DNA of 64,000 nt from Collimonas sp. OK307 (lineage in GTDB: Bacteria > Pseudomonadota > Gammaproteobacteria > Burkholderiales > Burkholderiaceae_D): contig NZ_FOQI01000005.1 of assembly GCF_900113705.1 (NCBI RefSeq), positions 186,001 to 250,000 on the forward strand, read 5' to 3'. Below, piece after piece: positions 16,986 through 26,025 of this stretch (its first letter is position 1; every line of letters starts with the position of its first letter). Under the pieces are notes generated by a model. That model was given only the letters and a program-made list of their open reading frames with translations, did no database searches and had not been told where the DNA came from. Position numbers and translations under genes: made by a program.

Positions 16986-17912
16986 TCAGGCGAGGCGCGC
17001 CAGATGTCGCCGCACCGACAGCAATGCGCCGATCAGTCCGAGGCCGGCGCTGATCGCCAGCAACACAATGCTAGCCAGCCAGTTCAGCGGCAACAGGCGG
17101 AACTCGGATGCATACAAACGGGCGAATTCGGCAATTGCCTGGTTCAGCGGTTGCAAACCAAGCGCCACAGCGCTCAGGGCCAGGCCGCCGGCGCACAGGC
17201 CGAGCAGCGCGCCGGTGTAATAAAACGGCCGGTGGATAAACGCATCGGTAGCGCCGACCAGCTTGGCGACGGCAATTTCTTCGCGTTGGGTCAGCACTTG
17301 CAGGCGCACGGTATTGAACACCACAGCCACCACCACCACCGCCAGCGTGCTAGCCAGGAACAGCAGCACCATGCGCAGGATTCCCAACAGTGCCGCCAGC
17401 CGTTTGACCCACTCCGAATCGACTTGTACGGTATCGACGCCGGGCAACGCTTTCAGATCAGCCGCAATGGTATCGATACGCCCGGCGTCTGGCGCATCGT
17501 GGAAACCGGCCAGCTTCAACACATAGGCATCCGGCAAAGGATTCTGGCCCAGAGTCGTCAGGGCGTCATCCATGCCGGTTTTGTTTTTCAGGCTGATCAA
17601 AGCGTCTTCGCGCGGAATGAACAAGACTTTAGCCGCGCTGTTGTGTCGCTGCAAAATCGTATTGATAGGTTTGGCCAGCGCAGTCGTCTTGTCGCGTGCC
17701 GCATCGAGCGCCATGAAGACGCTGATTTCCGGTTCTACTGCCAGTTGCTCGGAGACCGGGCGCACGTTTTCTATCAAAGTCAGGCCGCCAAACGGCAGCG
17801 CCAGCGCAATTGCCACCACCAGCACATTCAGCGCAAAGCCGCCCGGCGCCTTGAACAGATGGGTGAGGGCATCGCTGATGGCAAACAGATGTTGTCGGAG
17901 CCAGCTCTTCAT
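16986..17912 (-). CDS. ftsX: cell division protein FtsX
   Basis: FtsX is the membrane partner of the ATPase FtsE. Together they regulate peptidoglycan hydrolases at the septum. The 308-residue protein has the FtsX topology: a cytoplasmic N-terminus, a first helix near residues 25-48, a periplasmic domain of about 120 residues, and three helices at the C-terminus (LRMVLLFLASTLAVVVVAVVF onward). The ATG overlaps the ftsE stop by 4 bases. Confidence 0.95.
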   Translation of the reverse strand: MKSWLRQHLFAISDALTHLFKAPGGFALNVLVVAIALALPFGGLTLIENVRPVSEQLAVEPEISVFMALDAARDKTTALAKPINTILQRHNSAAKVLFIPREDALISLKNKTGMDDALTTLGQNPLPDAYVLKLAGFHDAPDAGRIDTIAADLKALPGVDTVQVDSEWVKRLAALLGILRMVLLFLASTLAVVVVAVVFNTVRLQVLTQREEIAVAKLVGATDAFIHRPFYYTGALLGLCAGGLALSAVALGLQPLNQAIAEFARLYASEFRLLPLNWLASIVLLAISAGLGLIGALLSVRRHLARLA

Positions 17913-18613
17913 GCTGCACCTCCGTTGTGGCTGTTGTGACTAACCACGGCGGAATTCTGCCAGTGGTCCACAATTTGTCCTTGATCGAGAAACACCACGC
18001 GGTTGGCGCTGTTCAGGAATTGCTCGTCATGGGTGGATATCAGGCAGGTCACGCCGACTGCATGAAACGACCGGAGCGCATCCAGCACTTTGTTGGCGTT
18101 GTCGCGATCGAGATTGGCGGTCGGTTCGTCGGCCAGGATGATTTGCGGCCGGTTGACGATCGCACGGGCGATAGATACACGCTGCTGCTCGCCGCCTGAC
18201 AGGGCCTTCGGATCAGTCGCTGCCTTGTCCAGCAGGCCGACTTTATCAAGTGCCGCCCGGGCCCGCTTTTCAGCTTCGGAACGGGTGGCGCCGGTAACCA
18301 GCAGCGGCAGCATGACATTGGCCAGCACGGTACGATCCTGCAGCAGTTTTTGCTGTTGCAGGATCAATCCGAGGTTGCGCCGCAGATAAGGCAGGCCGGA
18401 AGATTTCAATTTGCCGACGTTGGCGCCGCTGACAGTCAAGGTCCCGCTGCTAGGGCGCTCAATTGCCGCAATCAGGTTGAGCAGCGTGGTTTTTCCGGCG
18501 CCGGAAGGGCCGGCCAGGAAAATCAAGTCGCCCTTGTTAACCGTCAGCGTGATATCGCGCAGCGCGACTACATCACGCGCGTATTTTTTGGAGACCTGGT
18601 TGAATTCAATCAT
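17909..18613 (-). CDS. ftsE: cell division ATP-binding protein FtsE
   Basis: This ABC ATPase of the FtsEX complex has 234 residues from the ATG at 18613. It shows Walker A AGPSGAGKTTLLN, Q-loop ILQQQKLL, signature LSGGEQQRVSIARA, Walker B IILADEPTANLD and switch histidine STHDEQF. A TTG at 18631 would add six residues, but MIEFNQVSKKY is the family-typical start. The C-terminus carries a short His/Asn-rich tail (VVSHNSHNGGAA). It is part of ftsE-ftsX downstream of ftsY. Confidence 0.95.
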   Translation of the reverse strand: MIEFNQVSKKYARDVVALRDITLTVNKGDLIFLAGPSGAGKTTLLNLIAAIERPSSGTLTVSGANVGKLKSSGLPYLRRNLGLILQQQKLLQDRTVLANVMLPLLVTGATRSEAEKRARAALDKVGLLDKAATDPKALSGGEQQRVSIARAIVNRPQIILADEPTANLDRDNANKVLDALRSFHAVGVTCLISTHDEQFLNSANRVVFLDQGQIVDHWQNSAVVSHNSHNGGAA

Positions 18614-18668
18614 GGAATGGCAAGGGTCCAATAGTCCAATAAATGAGTCGGAATCAAAGGATTCGAAA

Positions 18669-19811
18669 TTAACTTAGCAGTGCGTCCACAAATTCGGCGG
18701 CATCAAACGGTTGCAAGTCTTCAATCTGTTCGCCGACGCCGATGAAATACACCGGGATCGCGCGCGTGGTGGCGATAGCCGCCAGCACGCCGCCTTTGGC
18801 AGTGCCATCCAGTTTGGTAATCACCAGGCCGGTCAGCCCCAGCGCATCGTCGAAAGCCTTGACTTGCGCCAGCGCGTTCTGGCCGGTGTTGCCGTCGATG
18901 ACCAGCAATATTTCGTGCGGTGCAGTGGCCATGCCTTTGCCGATGACGCGCTTGATCTTCTTCAGCTCGTCCATCAGGTGCAATTGCGTCGGCAGGCGGC
19001 CGGCAGTATCGACCATGACTACATTGGTGCCGCGCGCCTGCGCCGAATGCACGGCGTCGAACGCCACTGCCGCCGGATCGCCGGATTCCTGCGAAATCAC
19101 CGTGACGTTATTGCGTTCGCCCCAAATCGTCAATTGTTCGCGCGCAGCAGCGCGGAAGGTATCGCCGGCAGCCAGCAATACCGATTGTTTATGGGCTTGC
19201 AGATGCTTGGCCAGTTTGCCGATGGTGGTGGTCTTGCCGGCGCCGTTGACGCCGGCGATCATCATCACCAGCGGTTGGTGCTGATCCAGTACCAGTGGCT
19301 TTTGCAAGGGGCTGAGTAAATCGATCAGCAAGCTGCGCAACGCCGCCTTGACCTGGGCGGCTTCGGTCAGCTTGTCTTCCTTGACCTTCTTTTTCAGCGC
19401 GTTGAGCAGGAAATGGGTAGCTTCGACGCCAGCGTCGGAAACCAGCAGTGCCGATTCCAATTCTTCGTACAAATCGTCATCGATCTTGGCGCCGACGAAC
19501 AAGATGCTCAGGTTGGACGAGGTTTTCGACAGTCCGGTTTTCAAGCGTGACAGCCAGGAGCGCTTTTGTTCTGCGGCCACCGGCGCCGGGATGATTTCGG
19601 CTGCAACTTCGGCATCCGCTTCAGTTTCAACTTCCACCGCGACGGCCGGCACGGCGCCCGCGGCAACAGGAGCTGCTGTATCTGGTGTAACCTCCGCAGC
19701 GCTCTCTGCCGCTGTTTCCAATCTTTCCATCTGCACTAATTCCGTTGGCGCAGAAGATTCTGGCAAGGGTGCAACTTCGGGTTTCGGTTTTTTCTTGAAG
19801 AAACTAAACAT
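18669..19811 (-). CDS. ftsY: signal recognition particle receptor FtsY
   Basis: FtsY is the SRP receptor GTPase that docks ribosome-nascent chains at the membrane. The 380-residue protein has an acidic, Ala/Val/Glu-rich N-terminal A region (residues 1-85), a helical N domain and the NG GTPase: G1 GVNGAGKTTTIGKLA, DTFRAAAREQL, G3 DTAGRLPTQ, G4 TKLDGTAKGG and the C-terminal GVGEQIEDLQPFDAAEFVDALL. It lies 55 bases upstream of ftsE, giving the order ftsY-ftsE-ftsX, and diverges from rsmD. Confidence 0.96.
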   Translation of the reverse strand: MFSFFKKKPKPEVAPLPESSAPTELVQMERLETAAESAAEVTPDTAAPVAAGAVPAVAVEVETEADAEVAAEIIPAPVAAEQKRSWLSRLKTGLSKTSSNLSILFVGAKIDDDLYEELESALLVSDAGVEATHFLLNALKKKVKEDKLTEAAQVKAALRSLLIDLLSPLQKPLVLDQHQPLVMMIAGVNGAGKTTTIGKLAKHLQAHKQSVLLAAGDTFRAAAREQLTIWGERNNVTVISQESGDPAAVAFDAVHSAQARGTNVVMVDTAGRLPTQLHLMDELKKIKRVIGKGMATAPHEILLVIDGNTGQNALAQVKAFDDALGLTGLVITKLDGTAKGGVLAAIATTRAIPVYFIGVGEQIEDLQPFDAAEFVDALLS

Positions 19812-20023
19812 CTGAGGCCTGATCTGTAAGGCGGTGAAATAGGGCGTTGCAGTAGCCGGTCAGGGCTACTGCACAAGAGGTACAATCTCCGGCATTCTAT
19901 CAGAGCGCAGCCTGTCAAATTAGGGATAGTCCCGTTGATCATGGCAGTTAGCGGCATGGCTGCTGTCAGAATCCCGCTGAATTGACGAAATTCCAGCAAA
20001 TTTCCCCATTTTTATTAAAATTA

Positions 20024-20683
20024 ATGAAAAAACCAAGCAACAAAAAGCCACCGAAGACACCAGTGCATACCTTCAAGCCGCCATTGGCGCGCCAGGTCCG
20101 AATCATTGGCGGCGCCTGGAAGCGTACGCCGTTGGCGGTATTGGATAGCGAAGGCTTGCGGCCGACGCCGGATCGGGTGCGCGAGACCTTGTTCAATTGG
20201 CTGACACATTTGCTTGACGGCAACTGGAGCACGGTCCGTTGCCTCGACCTGTTTGCCGGCACCGGCGCGCTAGGATTTGAAGCCGCCAGCCGGGGCGCAC
20301 TGGAAGTGACGATGATCGAGCACAATACACCGGCCGCACGCCAGCTCGAAACCACCAAAACCAAGCTGGATGCCAGCCAGGTGCGGATTTTGCGCGGCGA
20401 TGCGGTAACCTGGCTAAGTAAGGCCAGGATCGAGGCCGGTGCCGATACCGGACGTTTCGATCTGATTTTCCTCGATCCGCCGTATCAGCAGGGCTGGCTG
20501 GAAAAGGTGCTGCCGCAATGCGAGGGTTTGCTGGCCGAGCATGGTTTGCTGTACCTGGAGTCCGAATTCGCGTTGCAAGAGGACGCTTTACCGTCGTGGC
20601 TGAACGGTTGGCAACTATTGCGGGCTGACAAGGCTGGTAGTGTGTTTTACCACTTGTTGAAAAAGCAAGGGCATTCTGGCTGA
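20024..20683 (+). CDS. rsmD: 16S rRNA m2G966 methyltransferase RsmD
   Basis: RsmD methylates G966 of 16S rRNA in the assembled 30S subunit. From the ATG at 20024 the protein has 219 residues, with a basic N-terminal extension (MKKPSNKKPPKTP). It then shows VRIIGGAWKRTPL, GLRPTPDRVRETLFNWL, the SAM motif CLDLFAGTGALGFEAASRGA and the catalytic DPPY in FDLIFLDPPYQQGW. An upstream in-frame TTG at 19982 is less likely. It is divergent from ftsY and followed 50 bases later by coaD, a common pairing. Confidence 0.95.
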   Translation: MKKPSNKKPPKTPVHTFKPPLARQVRIIGGAWKRTPLAVLDSEGLRPTPDRVRETLFNWLTHLLDGNWSTVRCLDLFAGTGALGFEAASRGALEVTMIEHNTPAARQLETTKTKLDASQVRILRGDAVTWLSKARIEAGADTGRFDLIFLDPPYQQGWLEKVLPQCEGLLAEHGLLYLESEFALQEDALPSWLNGWQLLRADKAGSVFYHLLKKQGHSG

Positions 20684-20712
20684 TGTAAATTCAGGCATAA
20701 TGCGCGATCTGA

Positions 20713-21222
<510 letters not shown>

Positions 21223-21278
21223 GGAGCTTCGCTGCGGCGAATCTCTAACGGGATTAAAATAACCGCAAGGTAGTAAGG

Positions 21279-21298
21279 CGGGATCATTCGATCCCGCG
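21279..21298. repeat. intergenic hairpin between coaD and the ferredoxin gene
   Basis: GCGGGATC, ATTC, GATCCCGC forms a perfect 8-bp stem, 57 bases after the coaD stop and 27 bases before the ferredoxin start. There is no T-run after it, so attenuation or message processing is more plausible than simple termination. Confidence 0.5.
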
Positions 21299-21312
21299 GC
21301 AACTTGATTTAA

Positions 21313-21603
<291 letters not shown>

Positions 21604-21607
21604 CTCC

Positions 21608-22459
21608 CTAGAACGCAAGTTCTACTTCGATCTCCTGCCCGACGCGCAGGATTTCGCCATCTCCTTCCAGCAATATCGTATTGATGCCAAAAGTGACGCC
21701 GCCGTCGACACGCGGATTGGCGCGGTAGGTCATCAGGATATCCATAGGATCGGGGCCGTATTCGCCGGTGGCCTGGTCGATGGCCGGCATCGGGCAACGG
21801 GTGCATGGCTTCACTGGTTGCAAAGATGTTTGTCCGGCCCGGATAACCGCGGCGAAATCCTCTTCAAAAGCTTCCACGCCGTCGATCACGATGTTGGGCC
21901 GGAAACGGTTCATCGGCAATGCCGCGCGGCCTTGTGCCTGCAACTTCTGATTTAAATCGTCGAGCGATTCCTGCGATATCAACAGCATCGGGAAACCATC
22001 CGAAAAGCGGGTTGGTGCCTCGCTGTCACGGGTCCATTTTTTACTGGCCAGGCGTCTGCATGCGGGGTCAAAGCGCACCAGTCGGCAGGGCAGGCCGATG
22101 ACACGCGAGAACCAGCCGGCAGCCAGGTCGCCGCAATCGTGCGCGGTGACGCTGTCGTCCCAGATCCGCACTGTGACGGTCGGTAGCGATCCGGCAGCCA
22201 GCGCCGCAGTCGCAATCTCAAGCGGCGGCATATCCGGCGCATGCACGGTCATGGCGTCAGGTTGCAGAACCGGGAAGATCAACGCCATCACGGCATGGCT
22301 GCGCTGCGATAGAAAGTGGCCGGTGCTGTCGACTAGCATCCATTCACGGTCATGCACGTGCCGATGGCAGAGGCCGGTGGTGGTGACGGTTGCTGCCGGC
22401 AGGTCTATCCCGGCGCAGGATTTGATCGGGTATAGCGTCAGCGTGGTGATAGTTGGCAT
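21608..22459 (-). CDS. MOSC domain protein, YcbX-like
   Basis: This 283-residue protein has the MOSC N-terminal beta-barrel (LTLYPIKSCAGIDLPAATVT, HDREWMLVDSTGHFLSQR) and the C-terminal MOSC domain containing NRFRPNIVIDG and PCTRCPMPAIDQATG, in which the cysteine after TR is the expected molybdenum ligand. Members are molybdenum-cofactor enzymes such as YcbX, which reduces N-hydroxylated compounds. No fused 2Fe-2S domain is present, so a separate electron donor is needed; the adjacent ferredoxin gene is suggestive only. Confidence 0.88.
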   Translation of the reverse strand: MPTITTLTLYPIKSCAGIDLPAATVTTTGLCHRHVHDREWMLVDSTGHFLSQRSHAVMALIFPVLQPDAMTVHAPDMPPLEIATAALAAGSLPTVTVRIWDDSVTAHDCGDLAAGWFSRVIGLPCRLVRFDPACRRLASKKWTRDSEAPTRFSDGFPMLLISQESLDDLNQKLQAQGRAALPMNRFRPNIVIDGVEAFEEDFAAVIRAGQTSLQPVKPCTRCPMPAIDQATGEYGPDPMDILMTYRANPRVDGGVTFGINTILLEGDGEILRVGQEIEVELAF

Positions 22460-22485
22460 TGGTTTGTATTCCTCTATTCCTCAAC

Positions 22486-22517
22486 TTCTCTATTTCTCTA
22501 TTTCTCTATTTCTCTAT
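22486..22517. repeat. 8-bp tandem repeat at the end of the LysR gene
   Basis: Four exact copies of TTCTCTAT are followed by a degenerate TTTTCTATT to 22526. The array lies in the 54 bases between the MOSC gene and the LysR gene and reaches the LysR stop codon at 22514-22516, so slippage could move that stop. Confidence 0.9.
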
Positions 22518-23416
22518 TTTTCTATTGTTACGTCAGACAGGATTGCACACAGCCAGTCCTGGAAGTCGGTGATAGCCGCCGCTTTCCCGGTATCGAAAGG
22601 CGAGACTGAGAAATAAGTGCCACGTGCCGGAGCGGTGATGTCGAACAGGCGGATCAGGCGGCCGCTGGCGAGATGGTTGTGCACCAGGCAGCTGCGGGCG
22701 AGCGCGATGCCTTGATCGGCAGCGGCGGCATCCAGCAGATGCATCGGATCGTCGTAAACCGGACCGGTTTGCGGCTCGCCGTGTTGGATGCCTGCTGCGG
22801 CAAACCATGGCTCCCAGCCACCATGGTGGGCAAATCGCAGCAAAGGATAGCGTGGCAAATCACGCGGCGTGATGGCCGGATGGCTGGCACCGAACGCCGG
22901 GCTGCATACCGGGAAAATCACTTCCTTCAGCAAGCGTTGATAACGAAAATTCTTGTGTCCGGCGCGGCCGTACCAGATGGCGACGTCGGCGTCGCTGAAA
23001 TCCAGCTCGCTCAGTTCGTGCGTGCTGCGCAAGCTGATGTCGATGTGCGGATGCTGTTGGTGAAATGCGGCCAGCCGGGGCACCAGCCATGCGCTGGCGA
23101 ACGAGGGCGAAGCGCTGACGCGTAGCGTTTGCGCTGCTTGGTGACGTTCAACCTTGCCTATCTGCAGCGCCCGGTCCAGCGCCAGCAGTGCTTGCCGTAC
23201 TTCCTCTGCAAGCAAGCGGCCGCCATCGGTCAGCACCATTTGCCGGCCTTCGCGCTGGAACAGTTTGCGTCCGATGCGCTGTTCAAGGGCGCGGATCTGG
23301 TGGCTGATGGCGCTGTGCGTCAGATGCAGTTCTTCTCCGGCCCGGGTGTAGTTGCCTAGTCGTGCGGCGGCTTCAAAGGCGCGCAGGGTTTGGGTTGGGG
23401 GCAGTCTTTCAAACAT
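22514..23416 (-). CDS. LysR family transcriptional regulator, GcvA-like
   Basis: The 300-residue protein has the N-terminal winged helix of LysR proteins (LPPTQTLRAFEAAARLGNYTRAGEELHLTHSAISHQIRALEQRIGRKLFQREGR) and a periplasmic-binding-protein-like effector domain with the GcvA-type sequence LRVSASPSFASAWLVPRLAAFHQQHP. It is divergent from the MFS permease gene across a 147-base gap, the usual arrangement of a LysR regulator and its target. The stop codon lies in an 8-bp repeat tract. Confidence 0.93.
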   Translation of the reverse strand: MFERLPPTQTLRAFEAAARLGNYTRAGEELHLTHSAISHQIRALEQRIGRKLFQREGRQMVLTDGGRLLAEEVRQALLALDRALQIGKVERHQAAQTLRVSASPSFASAWLVPRLAAFHQQHPHIDISLRSTHELSELDFSDADVAIWYGRAGHKNFRYQRLLKEVIFPVCSPAFGASHPAITPRDLPRYPLLRFAHHGGWEPWFAAAGIQHGEPQTGPVYDDPMHLLDAAAADQGIALARSCLVHNHLASGRLIRLFDITAPARGTYFSVSPFDTGKAAAITDFQDWLCAILSDVTIEK

Positions 23417-23563
23417 GGTGGTGAGGGGTTTGCTTGCGTATTGTATTTGCTGCCGTTATGCAATCGGTTAATTCCATTCACATATAAGGATAAAACACTT
23501 CGTTGGCTTTTGGTTAATTTGCTCTTTACTATCGTTGTACTCCGTTTTTATTAGTGAACGACT

Positions 23564-24808
23564 ATGAAACTCGCTACTCGTATTTTCCTGATATTTTCTT
23601 CAGGTTATTTCATTTCCTATCTGGCGCGCGGTATCAATCTGCCGCTGGCGCCTTTGCTTAGCAGCGAACTTGGTTTGTCGCCGGCGCAGTTGGGGCTGCT
23701 GACCAGTTTGTATTTCTTTGCTTTCGCTGCCTGCCAGCTGCCGCTTGGCATTTTGCTGGACCGCTTTGGTCCGCGCCGGGTATTGGCTTGTATGCTGCTG
23801 CTGGCTGCAGCCGGTGCCGTGGTGTCGGCTAACGCGCATGGGTTTGGCAGCTTGCTGATCGGCCGCCTGTTGCTGGGGGTTGGCACATCGGCTTGCCTGA
23901 TGGCTGGTTTGAAGGCGATTGTCGCCTGGTTTCCGCATGATCACTTGCCTTTGATGAACGGCGCCATCTATGCGATTGGTGGTTTGGGTGCGGTTGCTAC
24001 CGGGACGCCGATTGCGTGGGCTTTGGGTTTGACTACCTGGCGTGTGTTGTTCGTGGTGGTGGCTGTGCTGATCCTGATGATCGTGCTGGCTTTGTTTACG
24101 TTGGTGCCGGAAAAGGATGAGCAGCATCCCAAGAGTAGTCTTGCGGCGCAATTGCGTGACATTGGGGGTATTTTCGGTAGCGCGGTGTTTTGGCGTACTG
24201 CGCCTTTTGTGATGGCTAGCCAAGGTGTGTTTCTTGGGGTTCAGGGATTGTGGGCCGGGCCGTATTTGCGGGATGTGAGTCAGTTGCCTGCTGCCGCTGC
24301 GGCTAATATCGTGGCGCTGGTTGGCCTGGCGATGGTGGTCGGTGCGGTCGGCTCGGGGTGGTTGGCGCGTCGTTTGCAGCAGCGTGGGATTTCTTTGCAT
24401 GCTACTGCTGGTGCGGGGATGTTTTTGTTCATGCTGGCGCAATTGCTGATAGTGCTTGGTGCACCTTTACCTGATTGGCTGTTGTGGAGCATGTACGGTG
24501 TGTTTGGTACTTCTGGAGTGTTGACGTATGCGGCTCTGGTGCGCGAATTTCCGGCGCATCTGGCGGGCCGTGTCAGCACCGGTTTGACATTGGCGATCTT
24601 TGCCGGGGCGTTTGTTGTGCAGTATGGTTTCGGACTGTTACTCAACGCCTGGCCGCACGATGCGGGCAGTTATGCCGTGGTTGCGCACAGGGCATCGTGG
24701 GCGATTGCATTGTTGGTGCAGTTGGTCGCAGGCATCTGGTACTGCGGATTGCAGTTAAATGGGGTCAGAGTTTTTTTACGACAGTTGTATCGTCGTAAAT
24801 TACTCTGA
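23564..24808 (+). CDS. MFS transporter with a repeat-derived C-terminus
   Basis: This 414-residue permease has twelve predicted membrane helices and the MFS motif A DRFGPRR between helices 2 and 3, followed by the motif-like GRLLLGVGTSACLMAGLKAIVAWFP. The substrate is unknown. It is divergent from a LysR regulator that probably controls it. The last 17 residues (from about NGVRVFL to the stop) are read from a palindromic GGGGTCAGAGT element that begins at 24761, and the stop TGA lies in its right arm. The natural stop of the ancestral gene was therefore probably replaced. Confidence 0.9.
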   Translation: MKLATRIFLIFSSGYFISYLARGINLPLAPLLSSELGLSPAQLGLLTSLYFFAFAACQLPLGILLDRFGPRRVLACMLLLAAAGAVVSANAHGFGSLLIGRLLLGVGTSACLMAGLKAIVAWFPHDHLPLMNGAIYAIGGLGAVATGTPIAWALGLTTWRVLFVVVAVLILMIVLALFTLVPEKDEQHPKSSLAAQLRDIGGIFGSAVFWRTAPFVMASQGVFLGVQGLWAGPYLRDVSQLPAAAAANIVALVGLAMVVGAVGSGWLARRLQQRGISLHATAGAGMFLFMLAQLLIVLGAPLPDWLLWSMYGVFGTSGVLTYAALVREFPAHLAGRVSTGLTLAIFAGAFVVQYGFGLLLNAWPHDAGSYAVVAHRASWAIALLVQLVAGIWYCGLQLNGVRVFLRQLYRRKLL

Positions 24809-24812
24809 CCCC
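24761..24812. repeat. palindromic GGGGTCAGAGT element, copy A
   Basis: GGGGTCAGAGT (24761-24771) and ACTCTGACCCC (24802-24812) are exact inverted arms around an inner ACGAC/GTCGT stem. The left arm encodes the C-terminus of the MFS gene. It is followed by GGACCACGGAG, which also follows copy B at 56.7 kb, so the repeat unit is longer than the hairpin. Confidence 0.88.
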
Positions 24813-25184
24813 TTTTAACGGACCACGGAGTGCTTGCTGTTGCATGCGACGGAGATTCACGTTAATTGAAAGGGTAGCTACTCCGTGGATGCATGCCGGG
24901 GGCGGCCCGGCAGCCGCATACTTTCTTTGCTTCGCCAAAGAAAGTACGCAAAGAAAGGCGACCGCAAAGCCATTGCCTTCCCTTCGGTCAGGTCCCCAAA
25001 TGTGGCGCGCATCAGTCGGGTGGAAAGACCAACTCGCTGCGCTCAAACATGTCTTCCCACAATTCCCGACTGACACGCACCACATTTGGCAACGTCCCAA
25101 TGCGGACTTCAAATTCAAATTCAAAAGCAACTGCAACTGCAACTGCAACGTCAAAATCCCGTTCTTTGCACTTTGTTTTCGCCG
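24813..25184. repeat. compound inverted-repeat region without a gene
   Basis: This 372-base gap between the MFS and M55 genes is built of repeats. CCACGGAGT (24823-24831) pairs with ACTCCGTGG (24881-24889). A run with three CAAAGAAAG/CTTTCTTTG-type units (about 24920-24957) resembles an intergenic repeat common in Burkholderiales. A 25-base arm at 24996-25020 pairs with 25065-25089 at 22 of 25 positions. Hexamer repeats of TTCAAA and GCAACT fill 25108-25150. Open frames crossing the region on both strands follow the repeats and resemble no family I know, so I do not call them genes. Confidence 0.75.
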
Positions 25185-26003
25185 CTACCGCAGCATAAAA
25201 GACATAGCCGACAAACTGTTCAGTACCCGCACTGTGTATTGAACAGACGGCGCAGAAAATGTGAGATTGACGCCGTCGATCCGTTCAATTATCGGCAATT
25301 GACAGAACAGGTCGGCTAGCGCCGGGTTGGTGGTTTGCAGCTTGCATGTGATGGTGGGCGGCAGGACGAATGGACGGCAGGTTGTAATCTTGCCGACTGC
25401 AGCTTTCGCACCTTCATTCAATATGGCCAATGCACTTTGCGGTGATAGCGATGTTCCGCTGCCGGCGCCATCCGCGGTTTTGATGGTGACTAGCGTGGCT
25501 TGCGGAAATAGCGGCTGGTTTTCTTCAACAAAAACATTGTCGCCGCTGCCGAAAATCACCGGTACGCTGAATTCGCCGGCGAGGGCGCCGTAGATACCTG
25601 CTTCGCCTAACTCTTGATCGTTTAGCCAGACGCGGGCGAATGCAAAACTGTTGATGGTGTGGGCCAGGATGCCGCGGCTTTGCGAACGGCCATGGTAGCC
25701 GACCATCATTACGCCTGCGACGCCGTGCTCGACGCCACTCATCATGCCTAATAAGCGCGGTTTGCCGAGAATGGCCTTGGCGGCGGGGTGCAGCAGGTCG
25801 GGCAGCAGGTTGCGGAAACCGCCGTGCGAGTCGTTCACCAAAATCTCGGTCGCGCCGGCAGCCAGCGCGCCTTCGATTACGGCATTGGCTTCGGCTGTCA
25901 TCAGGCGCCGCGCACGTTCGTATTCGGCATTGCCGGCGCGGGTTTGTTCCGGATGGAATACGCCGGCAACGCCTTCGATATCAACGGAAATAAGAATTTT
26001 CAT
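25185..26003 (-). CDS. dppA: M55 family D-aminopeptidase (DppA-like)
   Basis: This zinc peptidase removes N-terminal D-amino acids such as D-Ala from peptides. The 272-residue protein keeps the residues known from Bacillus subtilis DppA at nearly the same positions: D8 and E10 in SVDIEGVAG, H60 in VNDSHGG, H104 in VGYHGRS, H115 in GILAHT, and a glutamate in ELGEAGIYG near 131-134. No signal peptide is seen, so it acts in the cytoplasm on imported peptides. It is the last gene of the eight-gene peptide cluster, 22 bases after the P1 peptidase gene. Confidence 0.93.
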   Translation of the reverse strand: MKILISVDIEGVAGVFHPEQTRAGNAEYERARRLMTAEANAVIEGALAAGATEILVNDSHGGFRNLLPDLLHPAAKAILGKPRLLGMMSGVEHGVAGVMMVGYHGRSQSRGILAHTINSFAFARVWLNDQELGEAGIYGALAGEFSVPVIFGSGDNVFVEENQPLFPQATLVTIKTADGAGSGTSLSPQSALAILNEGAKAAVGKITTCRPFVLPPTITCKLQTTNPALADLFCQLPIIERIDGVNLTFSAPSVQYTVRVLNSLSAMSFMLR

Positions 26004-26025
26004 TGTCGTTTATTTGTAGAAGAGA

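Noticed and set aside
16788-17939. 383-codon plus-strand frame
   Set aside because: Antisense to ftsX and the AraC gene start; the translation is Gln/Arg/His-rich without a fold pattern.
22486-22526. Possible CRISPR-like array
   Set aside because: Units are only 8 bp with no spacers and no cas genes nearby.
24844-25242. 132-codon plus-strand frame and a 129-codon minus-strand frame in the repeat region
   Set aside because: Both are built from inverted repeats and hexamer runs (NCNCNCN, LQLQLQL) and overlap the D-aminopeptidase end; no family resemblance.
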